Positions 42,878 to 53,379 of a stretch of 64,000 bases of DNA are shown here, one piece after another. The notes under the pieces are model-generated. The model was not told where the DNA came from. It saw only the letters and a list, made by a program, of their open reading frames with translations, and made no database searches. Made by a program: the position numbers and the translations under genes. Where the stretch lies: contig NZ_QMIK01000004.1 in NCBI RefSeq assembly GCF_003316845.1, positions 558,001 through 622,000 on the forward strand, given 5' to 3'. The DNA is from Cognataquiflexum aquatile (GTDB lineage Bacteria > Bacteroidota > Bacteroidia > Cytophagales > Cyclobacteriaceae). Numbering within the stretch: the stretch's first letter is position 1; each line of letters opens with the position of its first letter.

Positions 42878-45800
42878 CTAAGCCAACTCCCTCAGATCCA
42901 CCGGAACAACTCGGGAGACACCGGCTTCGATCATGGTAATGCCATAGATGATGTCGGTACTTGCCATGGTGCGCTTGTTGTGCGTCACGATGATAAATTG
43001 GGACTCTTTCGAAAATGTATGAATGATGTTGTTGAACTTGTCAATGTTGGCATCGTCAAGCGGGGCGTCCACTTCATCGAAGATACAGAATGGTGCAGGC
43101 TTCAGAAGGTAAATCGCAAAAAGCAGGGAAGTGGCGGTCAGGGTTTTTTCCCCGCCGGAAAGTTGGTTGATGGTCAGCGGCCGCTTTCCTTTTGGTTTGG
43201 CGATGATCTCTATCGGGCTTTCCAATGGGTTGCTTGGGTCCACCAAGGTCAGGTCGCATTGATCCTCCTCGGTAAAGAGCGATCGGAAGACTTTGATAAA
43301 GTTCTCTTTGATCTTGCCAAAGGCATCCAAGAAAGTATCCTTGGCTACCTGATCGATTTCCAAGATCGTTTCCAACAGGGAGTTTTTGGCTTTGATCAGG
43401 TCGTCTTTTTGTTCTGTGATAAAGGTGTGGCGCTCTTTGATTTCATCATAGGCTTCCATTGCCATTGGGTTGATGGGTCCGATTTTCTCCAAACGTTCTT
43501 TGGCTTTGCCGACGATTTCGCGGATTTCGGATTCGGCCATCTCGGCATAAGCTTCATCCAAAGCAGGATTATCGGCCATCAATCCATCCAAATCTATTTC
43601 AAATTCCACACTCAGTCTTTCCTTGAGACTTGCAAGCTTAAGTTTGACTTCATTCATGGACTGCTGCATCTCATGGATCAAAGTGTCGAGCGATTCTTTC
43701 GATTTTTGGAGTTCACGGATCTGCTTGTCGGTATCATCAATCTCCCCACGGCAGGCATAATAGTCCTTTTCTGCTTCGTTGACACCTTTTTCTATGCCCT
43801 CCTTCTCGGAATAGAGTTCGATAAGCTCGTCGTCTTTGATCTCATTGTTATCCAGCAAAGAGCGGATCTCTGCGTCAATGGAAGCATGCTCAGTTTGGGA
43901 TTTTTCGATCCTTTCCTTGCTGCTTTCGAAGGCTGATTGCTTGAATTCAATCTCTTGGGCAAGGCTGTTGACGCGGTTGAGCTGTTGGTGATACAGAATA
44001 TTCTCCTGATTAAAAGCCCCAGACTTTTGGCTGAGGCTTTCACTTTCAGTTTGGAGCTGAAGGTTTATTCTTTCCAATTCTACTTCCAAAGCTTCAAAAG
44101 CTGCTTTTTCATTTTCCAGATCGGGCATGATGGTTTCCAAGCTGAATTGGAGGGATTCGATCCGGTCAAGGATATCTTCTCGCTTATTGGCATTGGAAGA
44201 AAGGAGTTCCGCCAACTGTTCCTTTTTTGTGCGGACAGAGACATACTCCTGATTGGTCTCATTGATTTCCTGTTGCAGCTTTTCAATGGCCGACTTGAAG
44301 CTGACTTCTTTGAGTTTAAGCAAGTCGGTGAGCTTGTCGTCAAGATTGGCGCGGGTCGTGGAAACTTTCTTGTTGAGTTCCTTGATTTCCTTTTCAAGTT
44401 TCTCCAGGTTTTTGGCCCGGCCTATTCTTTTTCCTTCAAAAAGTCCCACAGATCCACCGGAGACGCTGAATTTCCGCTTGGTGAATTTGCCGCTTTCGGT
44501 GATGAAAATCGAAGATTGGTCTGATGGAAAATCCTGGTATTCGCCTTTGACGATATAGACATCATCAAGGATAAACCCGATCAATTTGGCGTATTTGTCA
44601 TCGTATTCGATGATCTCCGTTGCAGGAATAGCATTGGCAAAAAGCTTGGTTTGCGCAGGATGAAAACTGCTGAAATGCTCCAGGACAAAGAAATTGGCTT
44701 TTCCCTTTGCCGAATCGCTCAAAAGGTTGACTGCTGCGATCGCCTGTACCTCAGTCTCGACCACATAGTAATTCATGTAGTTTTCGAGGTAATTTTCAAT
44801 CGTGACCCTGTACTTTTCTTCGGTGGTCAGGATGTCTGATAGGAGCGGAGTGTCCTTCGCCCAACTTGAATTTTTCTTCAGAAACTTGATCGCCTCGGGG
44901 TACCCCTCCAGGTTTTCGACCAAGGATTTTGTCAGGTTAAATTCATTTTGTCTTGCATCCAATTTTCTGGAAGTCTGTGTGACTTCCTCCCGGATCATGT
45001 CAATGATGCGGTTGGTTTCTTCTATTTTTTGGATTTGGTCTTCTTCTTTGGATTTGATCTTGGACAACTCGGCGGATTTGAGATCAAGGATATCTTTGAG
45101 CAAAACCATCTTGTCTTCAAACTCTGCCAAGTTGGAAACCTGATTGGTATCGTCAGAAGCAGTCTTTTCCAGTTCCTGCTTTAGTGTGGAAAGCTGGATT
45201 TGCTTGATTTCCTGGTCTTTGGAAAGCTGGTAAACGCGGTCTTTTATGGAAGAAAAATTCCTTGTTAGCTCTTTTTGGCTTTCCTGGATTTGGGTCTGTT
45301 CTCTTTTTTGGGTTTCGTAAGCTGCTCGCAGTTCCTCGACGATCATTTCTTTCTCGGCGAGCATCTTTTGGGCGGATTCACTTTCCTGCTCAAGGGATCT
45401 TATGCTGAAACCTGCACGGTCGTTGGACTTGCGGTCGGCATCGATCTGTTCACGGAGTTTTTGTGCCCGGTCTTCTAGAAATCTCAGCCTCTCGTTTTTG
45501 ATTTTCTTGTCACTTTCAAACTGCCGGATTTTGTTAACATGCTCGTTAAGTGTCTTTTGGCGGGAGGAAAGCAGCTTTTCCTTCAGGATCAGGTCAGCCT
45601 TGCTGAATTCCAATAAGGATTCTTTTTCTGCGACTTTGGTATTGACTTGGAGCTTGCGGTCTTGTTCCTGCTGTACTTTTTGATTCAAAGAAATCAGCGA
45701 ATCCGCATGTTTTTGGACGGATTTTTTGGCGAGGTTGATGCTCGCTTCTTTGTATTCCTGTTTGATTTCAAAATACCGCGCAGTCTGCTTGGCCTGTTTT

Positions 45801-46417
45801 TCGAGGCTTTTGAGGTTTTTTTCTATTTCAAAAAGAATGTCTTCCACCCTTGCAAGGTCAGCATCGGTGTCTTCAAGTTTTCGCAGGGTTTCCTTTTTTC
45901 TTGATTTGAATTTGGATATTCCTGCAGCTTCCTCGAAAAGTTCGCGGCGTGAATTGTTCTTGTCATTCAGGATTTCATCGATCATTTTCAGCTCGATGAT
46001 GGCATAGCTGTTGGAGTTGATGCCTGTGTCCATGAATAGGTTGGTGATGTCTTTCAGTCGACAGGCGATGCCATTGAGCAGGTATTCACTTTCCCCTGAC
46101 CGGTAATAGCGCCGGGTGATGGTAACGTGCGTGTATTCTGTGGGAAGGAGGTTTTTGGTGTTTTCAAAAGTCAGAGAAACCTCGGCAAGATTGCTTGGTT
46201 TGCGGTTTTTGGTACCGTTGAAGATCACGTTTTCCATCTTATCGGAGCGGAGCATCCGGGATTTTTGTTCGCCGAGAACCCATCGGATCGCATCCACTAC
46301 ATTGGACTTGCCACAACCGTTTGGACCGACTACTCCGGTGATTCCCTTGTCAAAATGGATGACCATCCTGTCACCAAAACTCTTAAAACCTTTGATCTCC
46401 AGCTTACTCAGCAGCAT
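42878..46417 (-). CDS. smc: Chromosome segregation protein SMC
   Basis: 1179 residues, full length. The Walker A motif GPNGCGKSN is at about 31-39, followed by a long coiled coil. The hinge is around 515-660, including GKANFFVLEHF and the glycine-rich GKFTKRKFSVSGGSVGLFEGKRIGR. The returning coiled coil leads to the ABC signature INQLSGGEKTLTA and Walker B FCIFDEVDAPLDDAN near the C-terminus. SMC with ScpA/ScpB condenses and segregates the nucleoid; scpAB are not in this window. The start MLLSKLEIKGFKSF is the canonical N-terminus. Confidence 0.98.
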   Translation of the reverse strand: MLLSKLEIKGFKSFGDRMVIHFDKGITGVVGPNGCGKSNVVDAIRWVLGEQKSRMLRSDKMENVIFNGTKNRKPSNLAEVSLTFENTKNLLPTEYTHVTITRRYYRSGESEYLLNGIACRLKDITNLFMDTGINSNSYAIIELKMIDEILNDKNNSRRELFEEAAGISKFKSRKKETLRKLEDTDADLARVEDILFEIEKNLKSLEKQAKQTARYFEIKQEYKEASINLAKKSVQKHADSLISLNQKVQQEQDRKLQVNTKVAEKESLLEFSKADLILKEKLLSSRQKTLNEHVNKIRQFESDKKIKNERLRFLEDRAQKLREQIDADRKSNDRAGFSIRSLEQESESAQKMLAEKEMIVEELRAAYETQKREQTQIQESQKELTRNFSSIKDRVYQLSKDQEIKQIQLSTLKQELEKTASDDTNQVSNLAEFEDKMVLLKDILDLKSAELSKIKSKEEDQIQKIEETNRIIDMIREEVTQTSRKLDARQNEFNLTKSLVENLEGYPEAIKFLKKNSSWAKDTPLLSDILTTEEKYRVTIENYLENYMNYYVVETEVQAIAAVNLLSDSAKGKANFFVLEHFSSFHPAQTKLFANAIPATEIIEYDDKYAKLIGFILDDVYIVKGEYQDFPSDQSSIFITESGKFTKRKFSVSGGSVGLFEGKRIGRAKNLEKLEKEIKELNKKVSTTRANLDDKLTDLLKLKEVSFKSAIEKLQQEINETNQEYVSVRTKKEQLAELLSSNANKREDILDRIESLQFSLETIMPDLENEKAAFEALEVELERINLQLQTESESLSQKSGAFNQENILYHQQLNRVNSLAQEIEFKQSAFESSKERIEKSQTEHASIDAEIRSLLDNNEIKDDELIELYSEKEGIEKGVNEAEKDYYACRGEIDDTDKQIRELQKSKESLDTLIHEMQQSMNEVKLKLASLKERLSVEFEIDLDGLMADNPALDEAYAEMAESEIREIVGKAKERLEKIGPINPMAMEAYDEIKERHTFITEQKDDLIKAKNSLLETILEIDQVAKDTFLDAFGKIKENFIKVFRSLFTEEDQCDLTLVDPSNPLESPIEIIAKPKGKRPLTINQLSGGEKTLTATSLLFAIYLLKPAPFCIFDEVDAPLDDANIDKFNNIIHTFSKESQFIIVTHNKRTMASTDIIYGITMIEAGVSRVVPVDLRELA

Positions 46418-47023
46418 CCTTTACCTCTTTGAAAATGATTACAGACAAAATTACTTGAATTCGGAAATTAACCAAGGCGAATAAAGTATGAAGTGGGAAG
46501 TAAGAAGTATGAAGTGTGAGAAGAGAAGCGAGAGACGAGACTATTTTTGTGGACCAAAAAAATTACGCTGAACCAATTTGAGGGGTGGGATTTAAAGATT
46601 GAATTCACCGTAGTCAAAAATTTGGCTAAAGCCCAATTTGGAATTGAATTTTTCAAAACCTCCAGCTAAAGCAGGAGGAAATTAAAAAACGAAGAAGGAT
46701 TCAGAGTTTTTGAATCTAAACTGAATTTAATTGTATTATTTCTTCCAACCGCAACGAAGATTTCTCTCTTCGTTCGAAAGGACAATGACAAGTATTTTCC
46801 GCCCTTAGCCCAATTTTTATTTATGACCCTTATTTCTTTTTCATTTGCGTCATAGCGTCTTTGCGAGATTCATTCTTTCCACTTTTTGCCCGTGAGCGAA
46901 CAAAATGGAGGGTTGACGGACAAATAAATTATCGAAAAATGGCCAAAATTGGATGATATGGCTTCTTTTTCATTTGGCACAATCTGTGAAATTATTCTCG
47001 AAACCAATTATTATTTAACTATC
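46418..47023. other. 606-bp intergenic region between smc and the DUF2807 gene
   Basis: No gene supported. A purine-rich low-complexity stretch of AAGTATGAAG / AAGTAAGAAG units is at 46484-46541, related to 4229-4252 and 53386-53418. The remainder is non-repetitive. Confidence 0.6.
46484..46541 (+). repeat. Low-complexity AAGTATGAAG-type repeat
   Basis: Degenerate units AAGTATGAAGTGGG, AAGTAAGAAG and AAGTATGAAGTGTGAG. Similar vocabulary recurs just after pgi (4229) and after the permease gene ending at 53379. Confidence 0.6.
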
Positions 47024-47716
47024 ATGAAAACCACCAAATCTATTTTACTCGCTTTTTGCTTTTTCTTTATTGCCGTATCAGTTTTGGCGCAAGCAACCGA
47101 AACACGTTCTCCGGGTAACTTTTCAAAAATACAATCCGGAGGCAGTTGGGATGTGATCATCCAGACCGGAAACAGGGACGAAGTGAGGTTGGAATCCACT
47201 AATGTTTCCCTAGACAAGGTAATCACGGAGGTCGATAACAATACCCTGAAAATATCCTTGGAGAAAGGCAATTACCGCAGTCTCGGTTTGACTGTTTATG
47301 TGACGGTAAGGGAACTAGAAGGCATCAAAAGCACTGGTTCGGGAAGTATCAAAGTGCAGTCAGAGATCACTACCGGTTCCCTTTCTCTGGGAAATACAGG
47401 ATCCGGAAACATTACCCTGAAGGACGTCAATGCCGATAACCTTTCTGTTGGCATGACAGGCTCAGGATTTATTGCCGTCGCAGCGGGGACTGTTGGCACG
47501 TTTTCTTTGTCTCAGACCGGATCAGGGGATTTTAGAGGAGAGGAAATGTATGCAGAAAATGCAACCATCAATAAAACCGGTTCCGGCCAATCCCAAATCG
47601 GAGAAGTTGAGAGTTTGAATGTCAAATCTACAGGTTCAGGCAATGTCTATTATTCAGGAAATCCCGGAAATACCAATATTTCTTCCACAGGTTCTTCCAA
47701 AGTGATTAGGAGGTAG
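47024..47716 (+). CDS. DUF2807 (GIN domain) exported protein
   Basis: 230 residues. The signal peptide MKTTKSILLAFCFFFIAVSVLAQ fixes the start at 47024; an upstream in-frame ATG at 46949 would put a useless 25-residue extension before it. The mature part is the DUF2807/auto-transporter-adhesin-head (GIN) type right-handed beta-helix. TGSG recurs about every 20 residues (STGSGSI, NTGSGNI, MTGSGFI, QTGSGDF, KTGSGQS, STGSGNV), marking successive coils. Envelope-associated; role not known. Confidence 0.9.
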   Translation: MKTTKSILLAFCFFFIAVSVLAQATETRSPGNFSKIQSGGSWDVIIQTGNRDEVRLESTNVSLDKVITEVDNNTLKISLEKGNYRSLGLTVYVTVRELEGIKSTGSGSIKVQSEITTGSLSLGNTGSGNITLKDVNADNLSVGMTGSGFIAVAAGTVGTFSLSQTGSGDFRGEEMYAENATINKTGSGQSQIGEVESLNVKSTGSGNVYYSGNPGNTNISSTGSSKVIRR

Positions 47717-48132
47717 AGTTAGTAATCAGCAGGCAGTTTGCAGTGGTCAGTTTGTGGCAGTGAGCAGTTTGCAGTTTATTTGTAAAATTAGTTTTGTAGT
47801 AATAAGTTAAATTCTATGACACTAAGGATATGGAAAAAAAGATAGAATCTCTCAAAAATACTCTACTCCCAAACCCATAAACCACCAGGTTGGTAAAGGA
47901 CTTCTTTACCAACATTTTTTTTACAGAATTTAAATTTCCAATTATTCGTCAGCCGCGAAGACAATTAGAACTTAGATTCTTCGCTTCCCTCAGAATAACG
48001 GACTTCGACAACTATGACAACTCAATAACCCGATAATCTGGTACCAATGATAACCATGACAACTCGATAACCTGACAACCACTACAACCACTCCAACAAT
48101 TACAACCATTCACTAAAAACCTTCCCCCAACC
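47717..48132 (+). other. 416-bp intergenic region with CA-rich leader repeats
   Basis: No gene. A CAGTTTGCAG-type repeat lies at 47737-47778, and GACAACTCGATAAC / ACAACCACT units fill 48005-48112 up to the permease start. Confidence 0.65.
48005..48112 (+). repeat. CA-rich short-period leader repeat 1
   Basis: Units such as GACAACTC, GATAACC and ACAACCACT end 21 bp before the ATG at 48133. The same types precede the permease genes at 53762, 56432 and 61747. Confidence 0.75.
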
Positions 48133-50559
48133 ATGGTCAGCAACTACTTCAAAATCGTCCTTAGAAACACCAAGAAGCATCCGCTTTATGTGTTGATCAA
48201 TATTTTTGGATTGGCAATTGGGATGGCTGTCAGTATTTTGATACTCCTTTTTGTGCAGCATGAGCTGAGTTATGACAGGTACCATGATAAGGCCGACCGG
48301 ATTGTCAGGTTGTCTCGGGCTTGGAATGATCAGAATGGTGAAGTCAGTCTGCATCTCGGACATGCTGCACCGCCTTTTGGGCCTTTGATCAAATCTGATT
48401 TTGGAGATGATGTAGAAAATGTCGTCCGCTTTTTTAATTTCAATCCTCTGATCAAATACAAACAGGAAGCATTTGTCGAGGAGCGATTTTTCTTTGCTGA
48501 CCCCGAAGTATTTGATGTTTTCTCTTGGCAATTGTTGGAAGGAAATTCAAAAGACCTTGGGGAATTCAGTGATGCGATCTTTCTCACCGAATCCATGGCC
48601 AAGAAGTATTTTGGCAATGAGAATCCGATTGGGAAGTTTTTGGAACTGGAATTGGTAGGCCAAAAGTCTCCCTTTCAGGTCAGAGGTCTGATGGCTGATA
48701 CTCCTGACAATTCACACTTTCAGGTGGACTTTCTTGCTAGCATGAGGCCGGTGAATGATTTCTATGGAGGTGAAGAGCAGATGATGCAAAACTTCGGTTC
48801 CAATAACTTCTCTACCTACCTATTGCTCGCAAAAGGGGTGGATATAAAAGAATTTGAGGCCAAGTTACCGGAATTGATTGACCGGCATATGGGTGAAAAC
48901 CAAGCTGGAGTGGCAGCTTCCAAAGGAACAAGACTACAGCTTTGGCCTATCACCGACATCCACCTTCATTCCAACCTGGATTCGGAGATCGAGCCTAACG
49001 GCAACATTGATTATGTGTATACCTACCTTGCTGTGGCACTTTTTATCCTGTTGATAGCCTGTATCAATTTCATGAACCTTTCTACAGCGCGGTCCTCCTT
49101 GAGGTCGATGGAAGTAGGATTAAGGAAAGTCATGGGTGCTGACAGGTCGGGATTGGTGAAGCAGTTTATGGGAGAGTCATTCATCATGGCGCTCATTGCT
49201 TTGTTCTTTGCGGTTGTCTTGGTATATATTTTCCTTCCTGTTTTTGCTGATTTTACGGACAAAAAGTTGAGTCTAAACCTCATCCAGCATCCCGAATATC
49301 TGATAGGATTGATTGGATTGGCAATATTGGTGGGTTTGATTTCAGGGAGTTATCCGGCCTTATTTCTATCGGGTTTTTCACCTTCAAGAGTCTTGAAAGG
49401 AGTATTCAAAGCCGGGGCCGGACATAAGCAGTTCCGGTCAGTGTTGGTGACAGGACAATTTGCGATTTCGGTCATGTTGATCGTTGCGGTTTTGGTGGTG
49501 ATCAACCAACTGGATTTTATGCAGTCCAAGGACTTGGGTTTCAAAAAAGAGGATCTTGTCGTCCTTCCTGCCAGTCAGTCTATCACCCAAAATTACCTTA
49601 TTGTCAAAGACAGGCTTGAAAACCATCCCGGCATCCAAGAAATAAGCATTTCAAGCAGGGTTCCGTCTGGTCGCTTACTCGATTCTCAGGGAGCTTCAGC
49701 CGAGGTCAATGGAGAGTTGAGCCAAGTCAATGTCAGGATTGCAGACATCCATGTAGCACACAATTTTGTCCAAACATATGGCATACCGATCGTGGCAGGC
49801 CGAAACTTTGATTTTTTGCAGGCGACGGATTCGACAGAAGGCTTTGTGCTCAATGAGGCCGCCGTCCGTGCCATCGGTTGGGCGAGCGCCGAAGAAGCGG
49901 TTGGAAAGCAATTTAACTACGGCGGAAGAAACGGCTATGTGACCGGTGTGATGAAAGATTTTCACTTCGAATCGCTGCATCAGCCCATTGTGCCCATTGT
50001 CTTTATGATTTCTGTAGACAGGAGCAATCTTGTCAGTATCAAAATCGATGCAGACAAAAAAGAGGAAACCATGGCTTATCTGCGTGAAGAATGGCAGCAG
50101 TTGAGACCTGATTATCCATTTGATCCGCTGTTTGTTGATGAGGGATTCAACAGGCAATATGAAGCTGAAAATATTGTGAAGACTATATTCACCTTTTTTG
50201 CCGGATTGGCGGTTCTGATTTCTATTTTGGGATTGTTGGGATTGACGACTTTTGAGACCGAACAACGGACCAGGGAAATCGGAATCCGGAAAGTGATGGG
50301 AGCAGAGACATTCAACATTGTGACTTTGCTTGGAAAAGATTTCATGAAACTGGTGCTCTTCGGGTTTCTGATTGCAGTACCTATCTCTTGGTATGGCATG
50401 TCGCAATGGCTGGAAGACTTTGCCTTTAAGATCAATATTTCCTGGCAGGTATTTTTGGTAGCCGGACTTGTGGCGGGATTAATCGCTGCAGTCACCGTTT
50501 CGGGACAAGCGGTTAAAGCAGCCTTGGCCAATCCGGTCAAATCGATTAAAAATGAATAA
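48133..50559 (+). CDS. FtsX/MacB-type ABC transporter permease 1
   Basis: 808 residues. Two MacB_PCD-FtsX halves: TM1 (VLINIFGLAIGMAVSILILLF), a ~230-residue periplasmic domain, three TMs (YLAVALFILLIACINFMNLSTA and two more), a second N-terminal-like helix (FAISVMLIVAVLVVI), a second periplasmic domain and three C-terminal TMs. The motif [E/R]xGIRKxMGA occurs twice (EVGLRKVMGA, EIGIRKVMGA), the family's coupling helix. The ATPase is not encoded next to it. Related Bacteroidota proteins are annotated as ABC permeases of unknown, possibly peptide or lipoprotein-related, substrate. Confidence 0.93.
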   Translation: MVSNYFKIVLRNTKKHPLYVLINIFGLAIGMAVSILILLFVQHELSYDRYHDKADRIVRLSRAWNDQNGEVSLHLGHAAPPFGPLIKSDFGDDVENVVRFFNFNPLIKYKQEAFVEERFFFADPEVFDVFSWQLLEGNSKDLGEFSDAIFLTESMAKKYFGNENPIGKFLELELVGQKSPFQVRGLMADTPDNSHFQVDFLASMRPVNDFYGGEEQMMQNFGSNNFSTYLLLAKGVDIKEFEAKLPELIDRHMGENQAGVAASKGTRLQLWPITDIHLHSNLDSEIEPNGNIDYVYTYLAVALFILLIACINFMNLSTARSSLRSMEVGLRKVMGADRSGLVKQFMGESFIMALIALFFAVVLVYIFLPVFADFTDKKLSLNLIQHPEYLIGLIGLAILVGLISGSYPALFLSGFSPSRVLKGVFKAGAGHKQFRSVLVTGQFAISVMLIVAVLVVINQLDFMQSKDLGFKKEDLVVLPASQSITQNYLIVKDRLENHPGIQEISISSRVPSGRLLDSQGASAEVNGELSQVNVRIADIHVAHNFVQTYGIPIVAGRNFDFLQATDSTEGFVLNEAAVRAIGWASAEEAVGKQFNYGGRNGYVTGVMKDFHFESLHQPIVPIVFMISVDRSNLVSIKIDADKKEETMAYLREEWQQLRPDYPFDPLFVDEGFNRQYEAENIVKTIFTFFAGLAVLISILGLLGLTTFETEQRTREIGIRKVMGAETFNIVTLLGKDFMKLVLFGFLIAVPISWYGMSQWLEDFAFKINISWQVFLVAGLVAGLIAAVTVSGQAVKAALANPVKSIKNE

Positions 50560-50961
50560 ATTAACCCTCTTGAACTTAAACCAAAAAATCCACCGTTGGC
50601 TAAACCTCGGTGGATTTTGCTTTTTATTCTTTTACGAAAATTTTAGAACTTGATTTTTTGCCCACTGGCGGACAAAATTGTTCGGACAGAAATCCAGTAA
50701 TGATTCAAAAGGTGCCTTTTTTCATCAATAATGCGGTTTTCTTGTGGCATGGAAGTGGGATAATGTGAAATGATGAATTTAAAATTAATTATGAAGAAGT
50801 GGGATAAGTAATTTTAAATGGGAGTAAAAAAGATGAATTCCAAATACCTATAGCAAAAATACCGAAGTAGTTAAGCGAACAGTGCGGGAGAAACCTTCCA
50901 AATACTAAAATTTTATAATCATTCAGTTAAAGTCCTTTTAAGTATACAAATATCAATTGAA
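50560..50961 (+). other. 402-bp intergenic region with a terminator
   Basis: Apart from the hairpin at 50585, nothing is recognised. No CA-rich leader repeat is present, unlike ahead of permeases 1, 3, 4 and 6. Confidence 0.6.
50585..50627 (+). terminator. Rho-independent terminator after permease 1
   Basis: AAAATCCACCG / CGGTGGATTTT 11-bp stem with a 12-base loop, followed by GCTTTTTATT. Confidence 0.87.
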
Positions 50962-53379
50962 ATGTGGAAAAATAGCCTCATCATATCTTTTAGAAATCTC
51001 AGAAAGTACAAATCTCTTACCGTCATCAATGTTTTGGGTATGGCTGTTGGGCTTGCCGTTTGTCTTTTGATTGGTTTGTTTGTTTTTGATGAACTGTCTT
51101 ACGACAGCCAGACAAAAGATGGGGAAAGGATTTATCGGGTGTCGCTTAAAACAGAGGAGGCACTTTGGGCCGGATCTCCAGGGCCATTGGCAGAAGGATT
51201 GAAAAATGATTTTGAAGAAGTAGCTGCTTCGACAAGAATTATGAAATTTCCGGGTCTGGAAGAAATGTTGCTTAAGACTGATATCAATGGCGAAAAAAGG
51301 CAGTTTTTTGAGACAAAAGGATATTATGTCGATTCAACATTTTTTAAGGTTTTTGATTACCCATTTCTGAAAGGAAATCCCGAGCTGGCATTGGAGGCAC
51401 CAAATTCCATTATTCTGTCGTCTACACTTGCCCAAAAACTTTTTGGAAACACTGACCCGACCAATCAGCCTTTGACAATTGGTTTGCCATTTGGGGAGTT
51501 TGAATATAAAATCAGTGGGGTGTTTGATGACAGCAAAGTGAAGTCCCATATCGATGCCAATTTTTTTCTCTCTATGGAAAATAATGACATCGGAGGCGCT
51601 GTAAAAGGCATGACCAATTGGGCTTCCAACAATATTTTTTACACTTATGTCAAACTCATCCCGAATACGGATTCCAAGAAATTTGAAAGTAAACTTGATC
51701 CTTACTTTGAACAAAGGGCCGGCGAAGATTTAAAGGCAATGGGAGGTTATAGCAAATCACTTTTGCTTCAGCCATTTAAGGAAATTTATCTCCAATCCCA
51801 GATGGAGTATGAGCTTGGCATCACAGGAAATAGGACAAACCTTTATGTTTTTGGTTCTGTTGCCATTTTTATACTCCTGATAGCCTGTATCAATTTTATG
51901 AATCTGGCGACAGCAAGATCTGAAAAGAGGTCCAAAGAAGTAGGTATCCGAAAGTTGCTCGGTGCAGACCGAACAGCCTTGGTTTTTCAATTTTTAGGAG
52001 AATCTACTTTGATTTCACTTTTGGGTTTTGGGGTAGCAATGATAGGAGCATCCATTTTATTGCCGTATTTCAATCAATTGACAGGAAAAGAAATTTATTT
52101 GTACCGGGATTTTTTTCCAATACTTTTCATTCTGGTCCTTGCTATAGCAGCAGGTTTATTGGCTGGGATTTATCCTGCCTTTTTCCTTTCAGGTTTTCAA
52201 CCTGTCAAAATTTTAAAAGGAAGGTTTAAAGGAAATTTAGCCGGATTTTCACTGAGGCAGGTGTTGGTGGTTTTTCAGTTTGCGATTTCGGCATGCCTGA
52301 TTCTCATGGTATTTGTAATCAGTCAGCAGCTTTCTTTTGTACAAAAACAGGATCTTGGTTTTTCTAAAGAGCAAAAACTTATTGTCCCCCTGAATAGTGA
52401 ATTTACAGTTGCAAAATATGATGTATTGAAATCTTCCCTGTTACAGCAATCTGGTGTCAAGGCAGTGACAGTGGCTTCCACCTATCCGGGAATCGAGAAT
52501 ATTGAAAGCATGCTTTATTTCCCCGAGGGAAAGACTGCGGACAATGTCATCAACATAACCAATGCAGTCGTTGGAGATGATTTTTTGGAAACTTTGGGAT
52601 TTACATTGGTAGAGGGGAGATCATTTACAGAAGATTATAAAACCGAAAATCCTGTTATTATTTTGAATGAATCGGCTGTCAAAGCTCTTGGATATGATGT
52701 CCATACTGCCGTCGGAAGGCAAGTGCATTATGAATGGAGGAACGAACTGCACACCTATGAAATCGTCGGAGTGGTCAAGGATTTCCATTTTAGAAGCCTC
52801 CACAAAAACATCGAGCCTTATGGTTTTATCAAAGGAAATAACGGGGGATTCCTGATTGCAAGCTTCGAAGGAAAAGAAGTAAAGGAGGTTCTTGAAAATG
52901 CAGAATCTACCTGGAAAAAGGCAGGGATTACAGACCCATTTGTCTATTCATTCTTGGATGAGGATTTTCATAGAAATTACCAAAAAGAAGAACGGACTGC
53001 TTCAATAATTATGACTTGCGCCATATTGGCAATCTTCATCGCTTGCCTTGGTTTGTATGGTTTGGTAAGTTTCATAACAGAGCAGCGGACAAAGGAAATT
53101 GGTATTCGCAAAACATTGGGTGCGACAGATTGGAGTATTGTGAGGTTGCTTTCTCAGGATTTTGGGAAGACGGTATTTGTTGCGGTGTTGTTTTCGATTC
53201 CTGCAAGTATCTATTTGGCAAACAAATGGCTTTCAGATTTTGCCTTCAAAATTGACCTTCATTGGGGATATTTTGTCACGGCAGGATTGGTGGCTTTGCT
53301 TATTGCGATGCTTACAGTCAGTTTCCAATCTATTAAAACTGCATTGATGAATCCGGTGGATAGTTTGAGAAGCGAGTGA
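50962..53379 (+). CDS. FtsX/MacB-type ABC transporter permease 2
   Basis: 805 residues with the same two-half topology. N-terminal MWKNSLIISFRNLRKYKSL differs from the MLKNYFKIAWR start of permeases 3-5. Coupling motifs EVGIRKLLGA and EIGIRKTLGA are present, and YPAFFLSGFQPVKILKG precedes the second half. Alone behind its own intergenic region; more AT-rich than permease 1. No ATPase gene adjacent. Confidence 0.93.
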   Translation: MWKNSLIISFRNLRKYKSLTVINVLGMAVGLAVCLLIGLFVFDELSYDSQTKDGERIYRVSLKTEEALWAGSPGPLAEGLKNDFEEVAASTRIMKFPGLEEMLLKTDINGEKRQFFETKGYYVDSTFFKVFDYPFLKGNPELALEAPNSIILSSTLAQKLFGNTDPTNQPLTIGLPFGEFEYKISGVFDDSKVKSHIDANFFLSMENNDIGGAVKGMTNWASNNIFYTYVKLIPNTDSKKFESKLDPYFEQRAGEDLKAMGGYSKSLLLQPFKEIYLQSQMEYELGITGNRTNLYVFGSVAIFILLIACINFMNLATARSEKRSKEVGIRKLLGADRTALVFQFLGESTLISLLGFGVAMIGASILLPYFNQLTGKEIYLYRDFFPILFILVLAIAAGLLAGIYPAFFLSGFQPVKILKGRFKGNLAGFSLRQVLVVFQFAISACLILMVFVISQQLSFVQKQDLGFSKEQKLIVPLNSEFTVAKYDVLKSSLLQQSGVKAVTVASTYPGIENIESMLYFPEGKTADNVINITNAVVGDDFLETLGFTLVEGRSFTEDYKTENPVIILNESAVKALGYDVHTAVGRQVHYEWRNELHTYEIVGVVKDFHFRSLHKNIEPYGFIKGNNGGFLIASFEGKEVKEVLENAESTWKKAGITDPFVYSFLDEDFHRNYQKEERTASIIMTCAILAIFIACLGLYGLVSFITEQRTKEIGIRKTLGATDWSIVRLLSQDFGKTVFVAVLFSIPASIYLANKWLSDFAFKIDLHWGYFVTAGLVALLIAMLTVSFQSIKTALMNPVDSLRSE

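Noticed and set aside
43000-46400. Several long plus-strand frames opposite smc
   Set aside because: Antisense shadows caused by codon bias of the coiled-coil gene; no family similarity.
46949-47023. Upstream ATG for the DUF2807 gene
   Set aside because: It adds 25 residues before a perfect signal peptide at 47024; the extension looks non-coding.
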